Below the pieces are notes generated by a model, which worked only from the letters and a program-made list of their open reading frames with translations, had not been told where the DNA came from and did no database searches. Positions 54,101 to 63,061 of a stretch of DNA of 64,000 bases are shown here, one piece after another. Numbering within the stretch: the stretch's first letter is position 1; every line of letters begins with the position of its first letter. Source of the DNA: Scolanthus callimorphus (lineage: Eukaryota > Cnidaria > Anthozoa > Actiniaria > Edwardsiidae); contig CM066923.1 in assembly GCA_033964015.1 (NCBI GenBank), positions 124,001 through 188,000 of the forward strand, written 5' to 3'. Position numbers and translations under genes: made by a program.

Positions 54101-56624
54101 TAGATCTACTGCAAACCCTAATGCTCTTAGTTTCCGCCCTCACAGGCGCAGAACAGTTTCATTCCAGAATTCATTTTTTGTTCGCGTTTCGCGCATCTGG
54201 AACATTCTACCTGAACAGCTCAGAATAGAGAGCTTATCTCTTCATCAGTTTAAGACTTTGCTGCCTCAGTACTACGGAGAGCGTTGGTACAGTGCTATAG
54301 CCCAGATGACCCGAGCTCATTCATGACCATCTGTGTCAAATGTATCACGGGAGAGCGTTGGTACAGTGCTATAGTCCAGATGACCCGAGCTCATTCAAGA
54401 CCATATGTGTCAAATGTATCACGAGAGAGCGCTGGGACTGTGCTATAGCCCAGATGACCCGAGCTCATTCAAGACCAACTGTGTCAAATGTATCACGGGA
54501 GAGCGTTGGTACTGTGCTACAGCCCAGATGACCCGAGCTCAGTCAAGACCATATGTCAAATGTAACTCACAACGCCTCCTGGATATGACTATTTCTTGTT
54601 GTTTCTAGATAAATGTTTTTTGGTCCTTTTAGAATTTCATGTTCGTAGCTTTCACCACGGGCCCACAGTATATGGCATTGCTGTTGTGGTGTCCCTGTCT
54701 ACACGTCGTATCAATTGTATATTTTTTTTTGTCAGTGTGCGTTTGTTCTTTAATGTTATGAAGGCGAAGCATAATAAATAAATGAAACCCATCCTCGTAC
54801 ACAGAGCTCCCCTATTTTTACATTCATAGCATTTATTCTTTTGTATTTAATTATTCCACTATTGTTTTATTACATACGACTCGTGTTTTTATTTGACGTT
54901 GAATAAAGAAAAATAGAGCCTAGATTGCTTTGATTCCATGTTTCTCGACCCATAAAAGTAATAGACCCATGTCACGGCTTAATGATATAGTTATCAGGAA
55001 ACAAAGTCCAGTATTCAATTCAGCGCATCCGTATTAGTAAAGCTGCATAGTTTGGTTGAATACTCACCGAGATATAATTTATCGAAATTGATTATTTTTT
55101 ACAATAAAATGTATGGTGGTAGTTCATCGATGCGCTACCAGCCTCGTTTTGATTTTTTTCTCAAACATTTGTAAAGAAAATGGACCAGAAAGCCAGAAAG
55201 TTTTGAAAATTCGTATCTTAGTTTTCGAGTAGTTCTTTCCAAACTTTGTAGCTTTACTAATACGGATGTCTGAATTGAATACTGGATATCATTAAGCCAT
55301 ATTAACGTGATATGGGTCTATTTTGCCCGACGTTTTTTTTGCTTTTTCCGGATAATAATAACTACAAAGATGTTTATCGTGATTGTTGCGAAACTCTTCC
55401 CAAACTCTTCTCCTGAGAACTGATTCAACTCTTACGGATGTTTGAAAGAAACCACGAAATAATTTACCATTTCTCACAGGGCAAGTCTCCTTTTCTTGAA
55501 TTCCCATATTTATAGGTCTTTCCATTGTAGTAGCATTCTGCAAGGAACACAGAGATAGTTCATTCATAGCAAGTATTCATAAAAGAGTGGTTGAGAATTC
55601 AAAGCTGCACGGTAGATTCACCTCACACGGCAGTCATGGAAACCAGTGACATGTAAACGCTTTTATAAATGTTTTTATGTTTGTAACTGATGATTTTTAA
55701 CCGTGCATAAATAAAAGTGTATGTATGATTCTGTGGTTTGACCGGCTAACCTGGTACACAAATCTACCAAATCTTACACTCAATCCTACACGAAACAACG
55801 AATGGAGTGCTGGTTACTTTTGCACACGAAACGTGAATGGAGTGCTGCTTACTTTTGCACACGAAACAACTATCCCAGTGTAAATGGAGTGCTGGTTACT
55901 TTTGCACACGAAACAACTATCACAGTGTAAATGGAGTGCTGCTTACTTTCGCACACGAAACAACTATCACAGTGTAAATGGAGTGCTGGTTACTTTTGCA
56001 CACGAAACAACTATCACAGTGTAAATGGAATGCTGCTTACTTTTGCACGGCCCCTGCCACATGATCCCTATCTCCTCCCCTAGTAAGCACTCGTGTCTGT
56101 ACAGCTCACATGCGTTCGTATACTGTTTGCCGTTCTTGCCGCACACCGCTGTCTGACGCCACTGCCCAGTCCTACAGTTACGCGGACAGACACACACAGG
56201 CTTCCCGTGTCTGGTTAACTCACAAAGTTGCCGTAGACCGCATCTCTTTCGTCTGCAACTTACTGAGAGAAACAAAAGGAACTTTCCATTAATCAATGTA
56301 TTATTATTTCCGTTTATCAATGTATTATGTTGAAATGGCTCTTCCACAGAGTACCTACTTACTTTGCTCGCATCTGCTGACTGGGAAGTTTCTAAGCATA
56401 CAAACGAGGCCGGAGTCGCAAATCCACTCTGTCCCGGTGATGTCTATGCCACAGGGTTCCCACTCTGTTTTAGCGCATACTTTGCAGCATCCACATCTAT
56501 CGTATATCACCCCGCCCTTGCAGGTGTCTGTGCGGGGACATTCTGACGTGCAACTGGAGCAAAACAGAGAGTGTGTGTATGGGAAGCAGGTGAAAATCAA
56601 CAGGGGCACCAAGATATTCCTCAT
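39085..56624 (-). CDS. IGFBP-Kazal-VWC-Kunitz-TGFBR-like-VWC multidomain protein
   Basis: Fifteen minus-strand exons joined by compatible phases give: signal peptide plus IGFBP (GCGCCxxC-type motif), follistatin/Kazal, VWC, two Kunitz domains with Arg at P1, a short Pro/Thr linker, a Thr/Ser/Gln-rich stalk, a cysteine pattern like the TGF-beta/activin receptor ectodomain (ending KCCKGNLCN), then VWC, a 15-residue linker, and three more VWC, the last incomplete. The arrangement recalls CRIM1 (IGFBP plus VWC, BMP binding) and chordin-like proteins. By family, VWC domains often bind BMPs, and Kunitz/Kazal inhibit serine proteases. The role as an extracellular BMP/TGF-beta modulator is inference. 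Every internal exon is a whole number of codons across its phase except 41951-42641, which has one base too many. No C-terminal exon or membrane anchor was found in frame. Introns are full of minisatellites. Confidence 0.82.
39241..39345. repeat. Short tandem repeat in VWC-E intron
   Basis: Three partial copies of gaaccgctactacataatgg + cttccttagcaaaaggcaaa between the two VWC-E exons. Confidence 0.85.
39374..39443 (-). CDS. Exon 14: VWC-E, first half
   Basis: 70 nt: [20 protein letters not shown] then CTL, ending inside a Cys codon. Acceptor ccttttttcag, donor gtgagt. Confidence 0.78.
39714..39926 (-). CDS. Exon 13: VWC-D
   Basis: [35 protein letters not shown] and [10 protein letters not shown]. 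Acceptor tttatttcccag, donor gtcagt; phase 1 to phase 1. Confidence 0.92.
40004..40246 (-). CDS. Exon 12: VWC-C
   Basis: [35 protein letters not shown] and [10 protein letters not shown] with an acidic tail. Acceptor cgtcacattccag, donor gtgaag. Confidence 0.92.
40338..40382 (-). CDS. Exon 11: 45-nt linker
   Basis: Encodes [15 protein letters not shown]. Acceptor ttttcccacag, donor gtacct; phase 1 to phase 1. Confidence 0.6.
40620..40841 (-). CDS. Exon 10: VWC-B
   Basis: [32 protein letters not shown] and [10 protein letters not shown]: a complete VWC domain with CxxCxC and CCPxC. Acceptor cctctccctctcag, donor gtaacg; phase 1 to phase 1. Confidence 0.92.
40842..41950. other. Intron between exon 9 and the VWC exons
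   Basis: No further exon recognised. The hydrophobic frame noted at 41801-41968 overlaps its start. Confidence 0.5.
41801..41968 (-). other. Alternative-frame hydrophobic segment after the CCKGNLCN motif
   Basis: In the third frame, overlapping the end of exon 9, the sequence reads [20 protein letters not shown] then GMGSAAVLL before a stop. That is a convincing membrane or GPI-type hydrophobic segment directly after the three-finger domain. It would need another frame shift or an alternative splice to be used. Confidence 0.3.
41951..42641 (-). CDS. Exon 9: Thr-rich stalk and TGF-beta-receptor-like domain (frame break)
   Basis: Begins [20 protein letters not shown] and continues as a Thr/Ser/Gln-rich stretch with a 15-bp repeat ([10 protein letters not shown]). 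Then [42 protein letters not shown] in one frame, and [31 protein letters not shown] in the next. The Cys order (CxC...C...TC...GC...GC...C...CC...CN) is that of activin/BMP receptor ectodomains (three-finger fold). The two halves are out of register by one base near 42040-42055. Length 691 nt, where the flanking phases need a multiple of three. This is either an assembly indel or a real lesion. Donor gtaaat at 41950. Confidence 0.75.
42297..42466. repeat. 15-bp coding minisatellite
   Basis: About eleven copies of gttgtttgtcggctg (plus strand), encoding the [10 protein letters not shown] pentapeptide on the minus strand. Being 15 bp it keeps frame, so it can vary the stalk length. Confidence 0.92.
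43137..43330. other. Low-complexity intronic stretch
   Basis: C-rich run at 43149-43160 and AT-rich flanks; no exon recognised between 42642 and 44058 apart from the doubtful one listed under rejected items. A poly-G run lies at 43922-43938. Confidence 0.4.
44059..44535 (-). mobile_element. LINE 3' ORF fragment (zinc-knuckle tail of a non-LTR RT)
   Basis: Open frame of 158 residues with [40 protein letters not shown] and [10 protein letters not shown]. This is the characteristic C-terminal tail (CxxC...ExHFLxxC) of LINE reverse transcriptases. No RT core follows upstream, so it is a 5'-truncated copy, sitting in the intron between exons 8 and 9. Confidence 0.82.
44690..46175. repeat. 83-bp tandem repeat, about 17 copies
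   Basis: Unit cctagagacagggagggttg, then ggtaaacgagagggggcata, then aacatacactgtataatgaa, ending cttcatcatacaaagccaag. Very similar copies; a few shortened. Confidence 0.97.
46176..47211. other. Intron with a 70-bp direct duplication
   Basis: The phrase starting aattagagaggtgcactgtt occurs at about 46921 and again at 47046. Otherwise nothing recognised. Confidence 0.5.
47212..47256 (-). CDS. Exon 8: Pro/Thr linker, 45 nt
   Basis: Encodes [15 protein letters not shown]. Acceptor tatttcgcag, donor gtgaga; phase 1 to phase 1. Confidence 0.65.
47257..48125. other. Intron between exons 7 and 8
   Basis: No exon seen. A loose triplicate of aaaaagatacaaatatcttt lies at about 47390-47495. Confidence 0.5.
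48126..48208 (-). CDS. Exon 7: Kunitz domain 2, second half
   Basis: [20 protein letters not shown] then AACMRK, completing the six Cys. Acceptor ttatgaaacag, donor gtaaag. Confidence 0.9.
48431..48473 (-). pseudogene. Decayed partial copy of Kunitz-2 half-exon
   Basis: The 43 bp starting tctcactttacacaccgccg match the end of exon 6 (from about 48538, tcttaccttacacaccgccg), including the donor neighbourhood. The donor has changed from gtaaga to gtgaga with an in-frame stop nearby, so this looks like a dead tandem duplicate. Confidence 0.5.
48544..48646 (-). CDS. Exon 6: Kunitz domain 2, first half
   Basis: [20 protein letters not shown] then NTKRRRCV; P1 is Arg. Acceptor ttactctttcag, donor gtaaga; ends phase 2. 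A 45-bp minisatellite starts directly upstream of the acceptor. Confidence 0.88.
48651..48840. repeat. 45-bp minisatellite at the Kunitz-2 acceptor
   Basis: Just over four copies of ccagagtaacaagcatacat + tacattagtatattattg. On the minus strand it forms the branch-point/pyrimidine region right before the exon 6 acceptor. Confidence 0.93.
48841..49994. other. Intron with hairpin MITE-like pairs
   Basis: At about 49601-49710 and 49815-49897 are inverted-repeat pairs built on gtccacactaacgcg ... ttagtgtggac, a common animal hairpin element type. No exon. Confidence 0.5.
49995..50171 (-). CDS. Exon 5: Kunitz domain 1
   Basis: Full Kunitz/BPTI domain in one exon: [20 protein letters not shown] and [20 protein letters not shown] with all six Cys. 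The residue after the second Cys is Arg (P1), suggesting trypsin-like specificity. Acceptor ttctcatttcag, donor gtgagt. Confidence 0.93.
50172..51320. other. Intron 4, proximal part
   Basis: No exon or mobile element recognised with confidence. Confidence 0.4.
51325..52750. repeat. 125-bp tandem repeat, about 11 copies
   Basis: Unit starts tagtatggaatccacgtgac, includes gcactcggtcctcctgtggt and gttttaatacgttttaatac-like AT-rich spacing, ends tatagaggggttt. Confidence 0.97.
52810..53015. repeat. ~70-bp repeat, three copies
   Basis: Copies of ccatttgtgcccgtcccaaa + ataagtaggagttcacttga at about 52819, 52886 and 52969. Confidence 0.85.
53062..53285. repeat. 30-bp tandem repeat, seven copies
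   Basis: Unit gatcatttgtgcactcgttt + gtatcactga, nearly identical copies. Its open frames on both strands are repeat artefacts. Confidence 0.96.
53615..53814 (-). CDS. Exon 4: VWC-A, second half plus Cys-rich tail
   Basis: Completes the CxxCxC motif, then [35 protein letters not shown] and [20 protein letters not shown]. Acceptor ttatttctag, donor gtaagt. It is read in a frame without its own ATG, so it is easy to miss; a longer frame across it is a shadow. Confidence 0.75.
54075..54326 (+). mobile_element. LINE RT C-terminal fragment
   Basis: [39 protein letters not shown] and SLHQFKTLL are the typical C-terminal end of CR1/L2/RTE-type LINE proteins in invertebrates. Only this tail remains, running into the 74-bp repeat. 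Confidence 0.8.
54275..54570. repeat. 74-bp tandem repeat, four copies
   Basis: Unit gagagcgttggtacagtgct, atagcccagatgacccgagc, tcattcaagaccatatgtgt. It begins within the LINE tail and so seems to have grown from the element's 3' end. Confidence 0.92.
54571..55467. other. Intron 3
   Basis: AT-rich, no exon. Two inverted short phrases (agtccagtattcaattcag at 55006, ctgaattgaatactggat at 55271) bracket 55006-55290 and suggest a MITE-like insertion: gtattagtaaagctgcatag pairs with aactttgtagctttactaat. Confidence 0.5.
55468..55537 (-). CDS. Exon 3: VWC-A, first half
   Basis: 70 nt encoding [20 protein letters not shown] and EK, ending inside a Cys codon. Acceptor gttccttgcag, donor gtaaat. 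Same length and split point as the exon at 39374-39443. Confidence 0.78.
55803..56040. repeat. 47-bp tandem repeat overlapping the Kazal donor
   Basis: About five copies of tggagtgctggttacttttg + cacacgaaacaactatcaca. The copy nearest the exon contains the real splice donor on the minus strand (gcttacttttgcac); others carry gcttac or ggttac at the same place. Confidence 0.92.
56041..56262 (-). CDS. Exon 2: follistatin/Kazal domain
   Basis: [20 protein letters not shown] (follistatin-type hairpin), then [20 protein letters not shown] and GPC (Kazal core CGxxGxxYxNxC). Acceptor tgtttctctcag, donor gtaagc; phase 1 to phase 1. Confidence 0.9.
56363..56624 (-). CDS. Exon 1: signal peptide and IGFBP domain
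   Basis: Starts [19 protein letters not shown], a good signal peptide, then [15 protein letters not shown] and [19 protein letters not shown], the IGFBP N-terminal domain. Upstream in-frame Met codons reach 56750, but the hydrophobic leader fits the start at 56624. Donor gtaagt, phase 1. Confidence 0.87.
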
Positions 56625-56689
56625 TTTCAACTGAAATACAGAACAGAAAAAAGGCTTAGCAAAGATTTTACAATACTGAGGAATCGCGA

Positions 56690-57090
56690 CTGACGCGGTC
56701 TGCATATTGACACGGTCACTGCACTGACAGTCCGACACAGTCACCAACATTGTTACGACATTGACATGATCACGGTACTAACGCGATCACTGACATAGTC
56801 AACCTACTGACACGAACAAGCTACTGGCACGGTCACTACACTGACACGGTCAACCTGCGGTAACGAACACGCTACAGTGACACGGCCAAGATACTGACAC
56901 GAACACGCTACTGGCACGGTCGCGACACTGGTCAACCTGTGGACACGAACACGCTACTGACACGGTCAACCTGCGGACACGAACACGCTACTGGCACGGT
57001 CACGCTACTGACACGGTCAATCTACTGACACGATCACGCTACTGGCACGGTCACGATAATGGCACGGTCAATCTACTGACACGGTTAACC
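56690..57090. repeat. Degenerate ~15-bp repeat upstream of the signal-peptide exon
   Basis: Loose repetition of ctgacacggtcaacctgc and gacacgaacacgctact, in the presumed 5' UTR/promoter of the multidomain gene. Confidence 0.85.
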
Positions 57091-60000
57091 TGGTACGGTC
57101 ACGGTGAAATCACGGTGGTTGCCAGGCTAAGCTCGTCGTAACTTTTTCACTGTTACCAGGATTAAGTTACCGTACACGACTGTTTATTCATCAGAGCCCT
57201 GTTATTTCCTTTAGCGAAATGAAATACAACACGGCGTCTTGTCGCCCAGAAAGTAGACCACCACAAAGACTCAATTGCTCTACTGAAAACACATCATTCG
57301 GCCTTAGACTGTCCTTAGGGCAAAACCACCGAAACCGAGTCAAGATTGATCTTAAAAAGGAAACAGAGGCAAATACATTGTTTCCGGTATTCCACGTTTT
57401 GTTCGCTAACAGTCCAGCAAGTGGGATGCTATAGGAGATGTGATGAATCGATGATGAAGCAAGAATCAAGGCAGTGGATTCTAAGAGAAAGTCCGACCAA
57501 GCAACTATCGGTTCTTACTAATTATCTTAATTACATATGACTATGACGTCCTGCGTTAAAAGCAATTTAGAAAACCTTCGAACATAAAGTTAAATATAAA
57601 GTTAAATGTACGTAATTGAGCCATTATCTGGTAATATAACAACCAAACACAATCCCATAAGATTCCACACCAAACTGATGCACGGAAGATGTCTCTGCTA
57701 AAAACCATGCGCTGCTAACTAAAACCATGGAAACGTCACGTGACACCCAGGGTTGATTACATGAGACCGGCACTATTCCAGAGCGATCTGAGTTCATATC
57801 GGCTCTCATTTACATGCGTCTGAAACGGCCGGTCTGCAAAAAGTCCTGACTGGCACGAGTCCTGACCGGCACTTTCGAATCCGTACCGGTCTCACGTAAA
57901 CGCGATCAAAAAGATGGTGATTACATGAGACCGATATGAACTCACATCGCTCTGAGTTCGTACCGGTCTCATAAATCACCGCCTTAGTTGTTCACGTAAT
58001 ATACGTTGATGACGTGACAGGGCTAGGGAATTCCAAAGGTGCTGGGGCTGCTAAACCATGGAAACTCAAAAGCACAGAAAGGCCAAGCAAAACTATGGGA
58101 GGTACAAACGTGGAACGAGAGAATGCGGGCGTGTGCTCACCTAAGGAAATTCAGCTTTTCGCGTAAATTTGTTCTACAAAATATTCCTTTGATATACGTG
58201 TAACATTGACAAAACAAACAAACACATATTCCAAAAATCAAGAGTGCAGTGCATTTTCTTCGTGAAGATATCTAATAAAATAGTATGATTCCGTGAAGGC
58301 ATTTAATAGAGGCATTATAAGGTTTAGTACATCTAAATCCAATCTTATCAATCAAGCACAATTGCCTAATTTGACACTGAATTACCGAAATATTTTAGTT
58401 TGGGATGAGAAAAACAAATAAACCACTCCATGAACTATATTAGTAATCTCACCACCCTCGGTCTTGATCCCGCATGAGTGACAAATAAAATGGGTTATTT
58501 ATAGTTAACGGTAGTTATTACTCCATAGACAATGCTCTTTATATAGATTAGTACAGAATTGACACTCAAACACCCAGTACAAGTCATCGGCTGATTATAT
58601 ACGATATTTGGGGCTGAAGTGGCGCGATCTTGTTAGCGTCTTGAAAATCCCCACAATGGGCTTCCATTCCCGACATCAAGAAAACCCATGTGTTAAAAAT
58701 ATCGCCTTTCTATGGGGCAAACATTAGCAATATTTCATCAAACGTAAAGCTCATTGATGAGTCTGTCTCCCTTGATGAATTCAAAACAGGAAGGATAAGG
58801 TCTGAGACGTGAGCAACTGTGGTCTACACGCACGATTACAATGACAAAGTTCCTGAGGCTAAAGGACCACTTCTTATTCGATGTAAACATCAAGCATGTA
58901 ACCATGCCTAGTGTTTGCACTCCATTGCGCCTGCCAATCTACGAACCTCTTCTCGTTTACTCGTGCATCGATAACATAACAAACATTCTCTGGCTATAGC
59001 TGGCACAATTAGAACCCGGAATATACTCAACCATGAACGTTTTGTACTATGGCAAAACGCGTGTGGTATCGAACACAAAAAAAGACCAGAGTCAACGTCC
59101 TTAAGGCGAACGGTAACAGATTATCTTTGAAGATATTTAAGGAATAAGAGTTCCAGTACCTTTTTAAGGTCGTTCCTTTCCAATACGTGCGGGATTAACT
59201 GCTATGTCGAAGTGTAGAGTAGAATTTCACGGGCTGGATTGAATCCTTATTTTCAGTTCAACCTCGCAAACGAACTACGCGATCTCTGAAATGGTAAAGT
59301 GATATCTCTCGTTTAGCGATTGTGACGTCGAAATGGTAGAGGGAATGTGTCCGAGTCTTGTCAATCAACAAGGGTATATGTCTAGAGCATAGGGCAATAC
59401 CCACGAAATTCGACCCCTCACTCTCAAAATACAGACCGTCCAAACTAAAAATGCCACAAAATGCTCTTTTTACGTCAGCTATTGCGTTTCTAATAAATTT
59501 ACTTTTTATTCTCTGCAGTGCAAGTTAAATGAAGTTATATTAGTTCAAACATTGTGAATGCCCAGTTTTACTCTTCCACTTATTTCAGCAACAACTCGGC
59601 GATTTCTAATAATTTAATTGACCGCCGACTGCGCGCTAATTTATCAACGTAATTTCCGGCGTCATATCGTAATGAACTCGAGTGTTTCCGACAGGTTTCA
59701 TAACGTCCCGAAGATGCCATCGAGAACTCGGCCGGTTACCGACGTCCGAATGAACATTCACATTTTTCTCTTGAACGTAGCTTTGTTCTCCCCGCTATAA
59801 TCTATTTCCAATACTATGTAATTAATTATCTCAGAGGACAAATAAAGTATTTTGTTGTTGTTGTTTTTCGGGCATTTCTTTACTAAGAAAAAGTCCTATA
59901 ATCTTATTTGCCGAGGTGCACTATTGTGCCATAGTTCTTTGCTTTGTTTGTATTTCGTAAACATTCTTAACATGTTTAAGCATTTTCCCTGTGTCAGTTA

Positions 60001-60670
60001 CTTCCTGTGATACTCCACGTGAGTCAACAAACACACTTGAGAAACGAAGGCGACAAGCGGATCTTGAACCATGTGAACACGTTGAGTCAACTTGCTCTGA
60101 TCATGCAGCAACACAACCTTCGAATTGAAAGGGTGAATAGAACTGTAGCAGCGACATTTTAATATTTCGATATATTAAAGTTCCTACTTGACCCCGAGGC
60201 TCAGGGGAATAACACAAAAGAAATCACATGGGCATCGAAAAATGAATAATTAGTATTTCCGTTGTTTACTTGCAACTATATTGCTGATGGACTAACGCAT
60301 TACACTTTTTCATCAACTAAGGAAACACGTAGGATAACTTCAAAAATCACATGCAAAACTTTTAATGTCATATCATGATTCAAGCATGATTCAAGCAAAT
60401 CATGATTCATGTAAATCTAATGCCATCCGCCTCGACTAGTTTTTCTATTTGCGGATGGCGTTACCTTATCTCCCTACTCTATTTATTTGCAAATATATCA
60501 AGAAAACATTGTCGTCTTTCTAGAGATAGAGCGGGCTTCCTGTGGTGTCTTGTCTACCTTGTTTCCAGTTCTTGACCGTGAAAAACACAGCGGAAAATGC
60601 ACATAACATATTTTCTCGAGTGTATTTGAGTTCTGGTTGAGTTGTTGTTGTTGTTGTTGTTGTTGTTCAC
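57091..60670. other. Intergenic, no gene recognised
   Basis: Short frames only. About 57754-57983 holds an inverted-repeat unit (gattacatgagaccgg ... ccggtctcat) resembling a MITE. A LINE-like tail with (gtt)n lies at 59840-59870. Confidence 0.5.
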
Positions 60671-60745
60671 TTTCAATACATAGGCGAAACCAAACGACAA
60701 TTACGTGAACGTTTCAACGAGAACAGACGCGCCTCGGACTCTTAA
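60671..60745 (+). mobile_element. Penelope-like element GIY-YIG endonuclease remnant
   Basis: Reads FQYIGETKRQLRERFNENRR then ASDS and stop. YIGETxRxLxxRFxEH is the GIY-YIG core of Penelope retroelement endonucleases. Only about 24 codons remain, just after a (gtt)n run. Confidence 0.65.
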
Positions 60746-60779
60746 ACAGCCAATCTACACCCACTACCGCCGCTCTACA

Positions 60780-61200
60780 TTTCCATAATATATAGATGTA
60801 GGCACTGCCTAAAAGCGGAGCTCGAATCAAAACATTAGAATGTTGATGTTGACTTTTCTAGTTTTGATGACGTCATGTCAAGAAGAAGAGTTTAATCCAA
60901 TATATAATACTAAATAATAGTACATTAGGATAATTAAAAAAGTACATTCGGATAATTAAATGCCACAAAATACATACTTGTTAATCAAACAATTTTAAAA
61001 CCTCACCACAAAACTTGAGGCTGAGTTTCATGATTGACTCACCAAGTGACCTTGGTGGTGCACCGGCCCTTGCCTTCAAAATAACTGTATTCAAGTTTGG
61101 TCACTTAGCGATGTTGCCTTCTTCAGATATTGACTTTTCTAGTTTTGATGACGTCATGCCCGACGAACGAACGAACGCACCAACCGGAAGTCCATGACAA
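60780..61200. repeat. Dispersed TGACGTCA-family copy
   Basis: Contains ctaaaagcggagctc (also at 22999), twice ttttgatgacgtcatg, and caagtttggtcacttagcga; shares these with the repeats at 22980-24370, 27420-28270 and 34160-34530. Confidence 0.55.
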
Positions 61201-62700
61201 AACAGGTCGATGTATATACACTTTTGTGTTGTTTCCTTTCCTCCTGTATGTTGCTATGGGGCTCCGCTAGCGCCGGCGGGAGCTCCGCTAACACACCTAA
61301 CCATACATCCGCAGACATACTACTTATCTCTTTACAACTACTGACTAAAAAAAGAGATTCTTTTAGCAAGGGAGACTTTTTTTATAAACAGGAGACGAAA
61401 ATTTCAGCTGCTAAATTTTTATCTTTTATCTCTGTGTTACGTTCTGTTACGTTCTATCACGTGACACTCCTACCTGTAATATGTATCAATTTCGTTTGAA
61501 TTTTGACGGTTATTTTATTTATAGCAGTTAACCAGTGTAAATATTCTCCATTACCTGAAGAAGGTCGGTACTGGCTGGCCGAAATATCGTCCATGTCGGT
61601 GATGTGATTTTAAGAACTGGGCCTAGAGTCGAGATCTCGTTATGTTTGCAGATACAATGTCTATTTGTGGTCAAATGCAGTTTCTTCTCCTTTCTTTCTC
61701 TATTGATGAGAGGCAGGTGAGGTGAACGGTTATGTGTCCAGGATAAGGGCCCCCCTTCCCCCGACGCCTCGAAAATTGAGTTACACTTAGCTAAAAAAAA
61801 GTCTTGTGAGTTTTCGTTGTTTCGACCTCTCGTGTACACGGAAATATGTCATAAAGTGGTCAAATTGGACTCACTACTGTTCTCGGATAAAAGGAACCGA
61901 ACCACCAACCTGAAAAAGAACGGTAATGGCTGATTGAAATATCGTTAGTAAATAATCTTCAAAAGCTGTATGTCGACCTTTCATTAAAAAACAAATTCGG
62001 ATAAAAAGGCCTGCTCGAATATAACGAAAGCCTGATACTTGGGTTTAATATAGCCTATCGTCAGCTCCTGGCATCGTTCGTCGAATAACGAGTCTCTGTT
62101 TGAAGGCATCGCACGTGGACGTGTCAACAAGAGTGGAACAAACCTGGAATTTTGATAAGATAGTCAAGCTGGGTAAAGGCATATCAATTGGAGAAGAATC
62201 GTCTGGAGATTGTAACAGTCAATCTAGAGATATTTCATCGGTATTTTCGGGCGCACTTTTGATCGACGTTCAGCCAAACTTTAACCAAAACGTCAGGCTG
62301 TTGGACGGTCAGTGGAGATGGACAGCTCGCGCTTTACTTTTTCCTCCTCACGTATCGAGAAGTTATGTCACAATATTTCTAGTGAAATCACAGGATAATG
62401 ATCGTATGACGGCTTAGTGTGAGCAGAAATTGGCGGACGACTGATAATGAGAGACCAGCGATTACATGCCTAGTGGGGCAGTGGCTAGACTTTGCTTGGA
62501 TCCGGTCTAGAATGGAGATGTAAGGCGCCTCCTTCCCTCCACTAGCCTGGGTGGACACTTCGGGCAAGTGTTTATCACACCCTTGGCCTCCCTTGGCCAG
62601 GGTTACGGCCTGGGTTACACCCTATCCGGCGGTTCTGCCTAGTCAATCTGGCGGCAGTTCCGGCAACAAGGTAGTCCTGTCAGTCAATTCGGCTACAGTT
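61201..62700. other. Intergenic with possible retroelement 3' ends
   Basis: Two phrases of the type cctgaagaaggtcggta ... gccgaaatatcg (61553 and, degenerate, 61909) look like Penelope-type 3' tails. The frame at 62100-62417 has no recognisable similarity. Confidence 0.4.
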
Positions 62701-62959
62701 CTGGCTCAAGTCCCCAACGGCGGAACAGACAGCAGATGGGCAGCAACTCTACTGGCTGCGAAGGCGGACGAGGGCTGCAGCATATGGTGACTCCCAATCG
62801 TCTTGGTTTCCTTGCCATTGGATATGAGTTATCATCTTTGCCAAGTACAGTATGTGTGGTGGCTGTCGTGCAGCAGTCTCCCCACTTTAATAGATTTCAC
62901 GCACAGCTGTTCTCTTATTTCCCGATCCTATTATAAAGTCCTACGGCGATCGAGGAGTG

Positions 62960-63061
62960 GCAACGGGAGCAGGACTGACTACTACCGAATGCCCACACTG
63001 CCACAGGATTTGCAAATCTAGGATCGGCCTCGTCAGCCATCTGCGGGTCCACAGACAATAA
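62960..63061 (+). mobile_element. LINE C-terminal C2H2 zinc-finger remnant
   Basis: Reads TTTECPHCHRICKSRIGLVS, HLRVHRQ and stop: the CxxC...HxxxH finger that ends many invertebrate LINE reverse transcriptase ORFs. Upstream frame is broken. Confidence 0.65.

Noticed and set aside
57191..57469. 92-residue minus-strand frame upstream of the multidomain gene
   Set aside because: No domain, no splice link to the signal-peptide exon; probably 5' flank.
62100..62417. 105-residue plus-strand frame
   Set aside because: No recognised domain, no convincing splice or promoter context; length is possible by chance.
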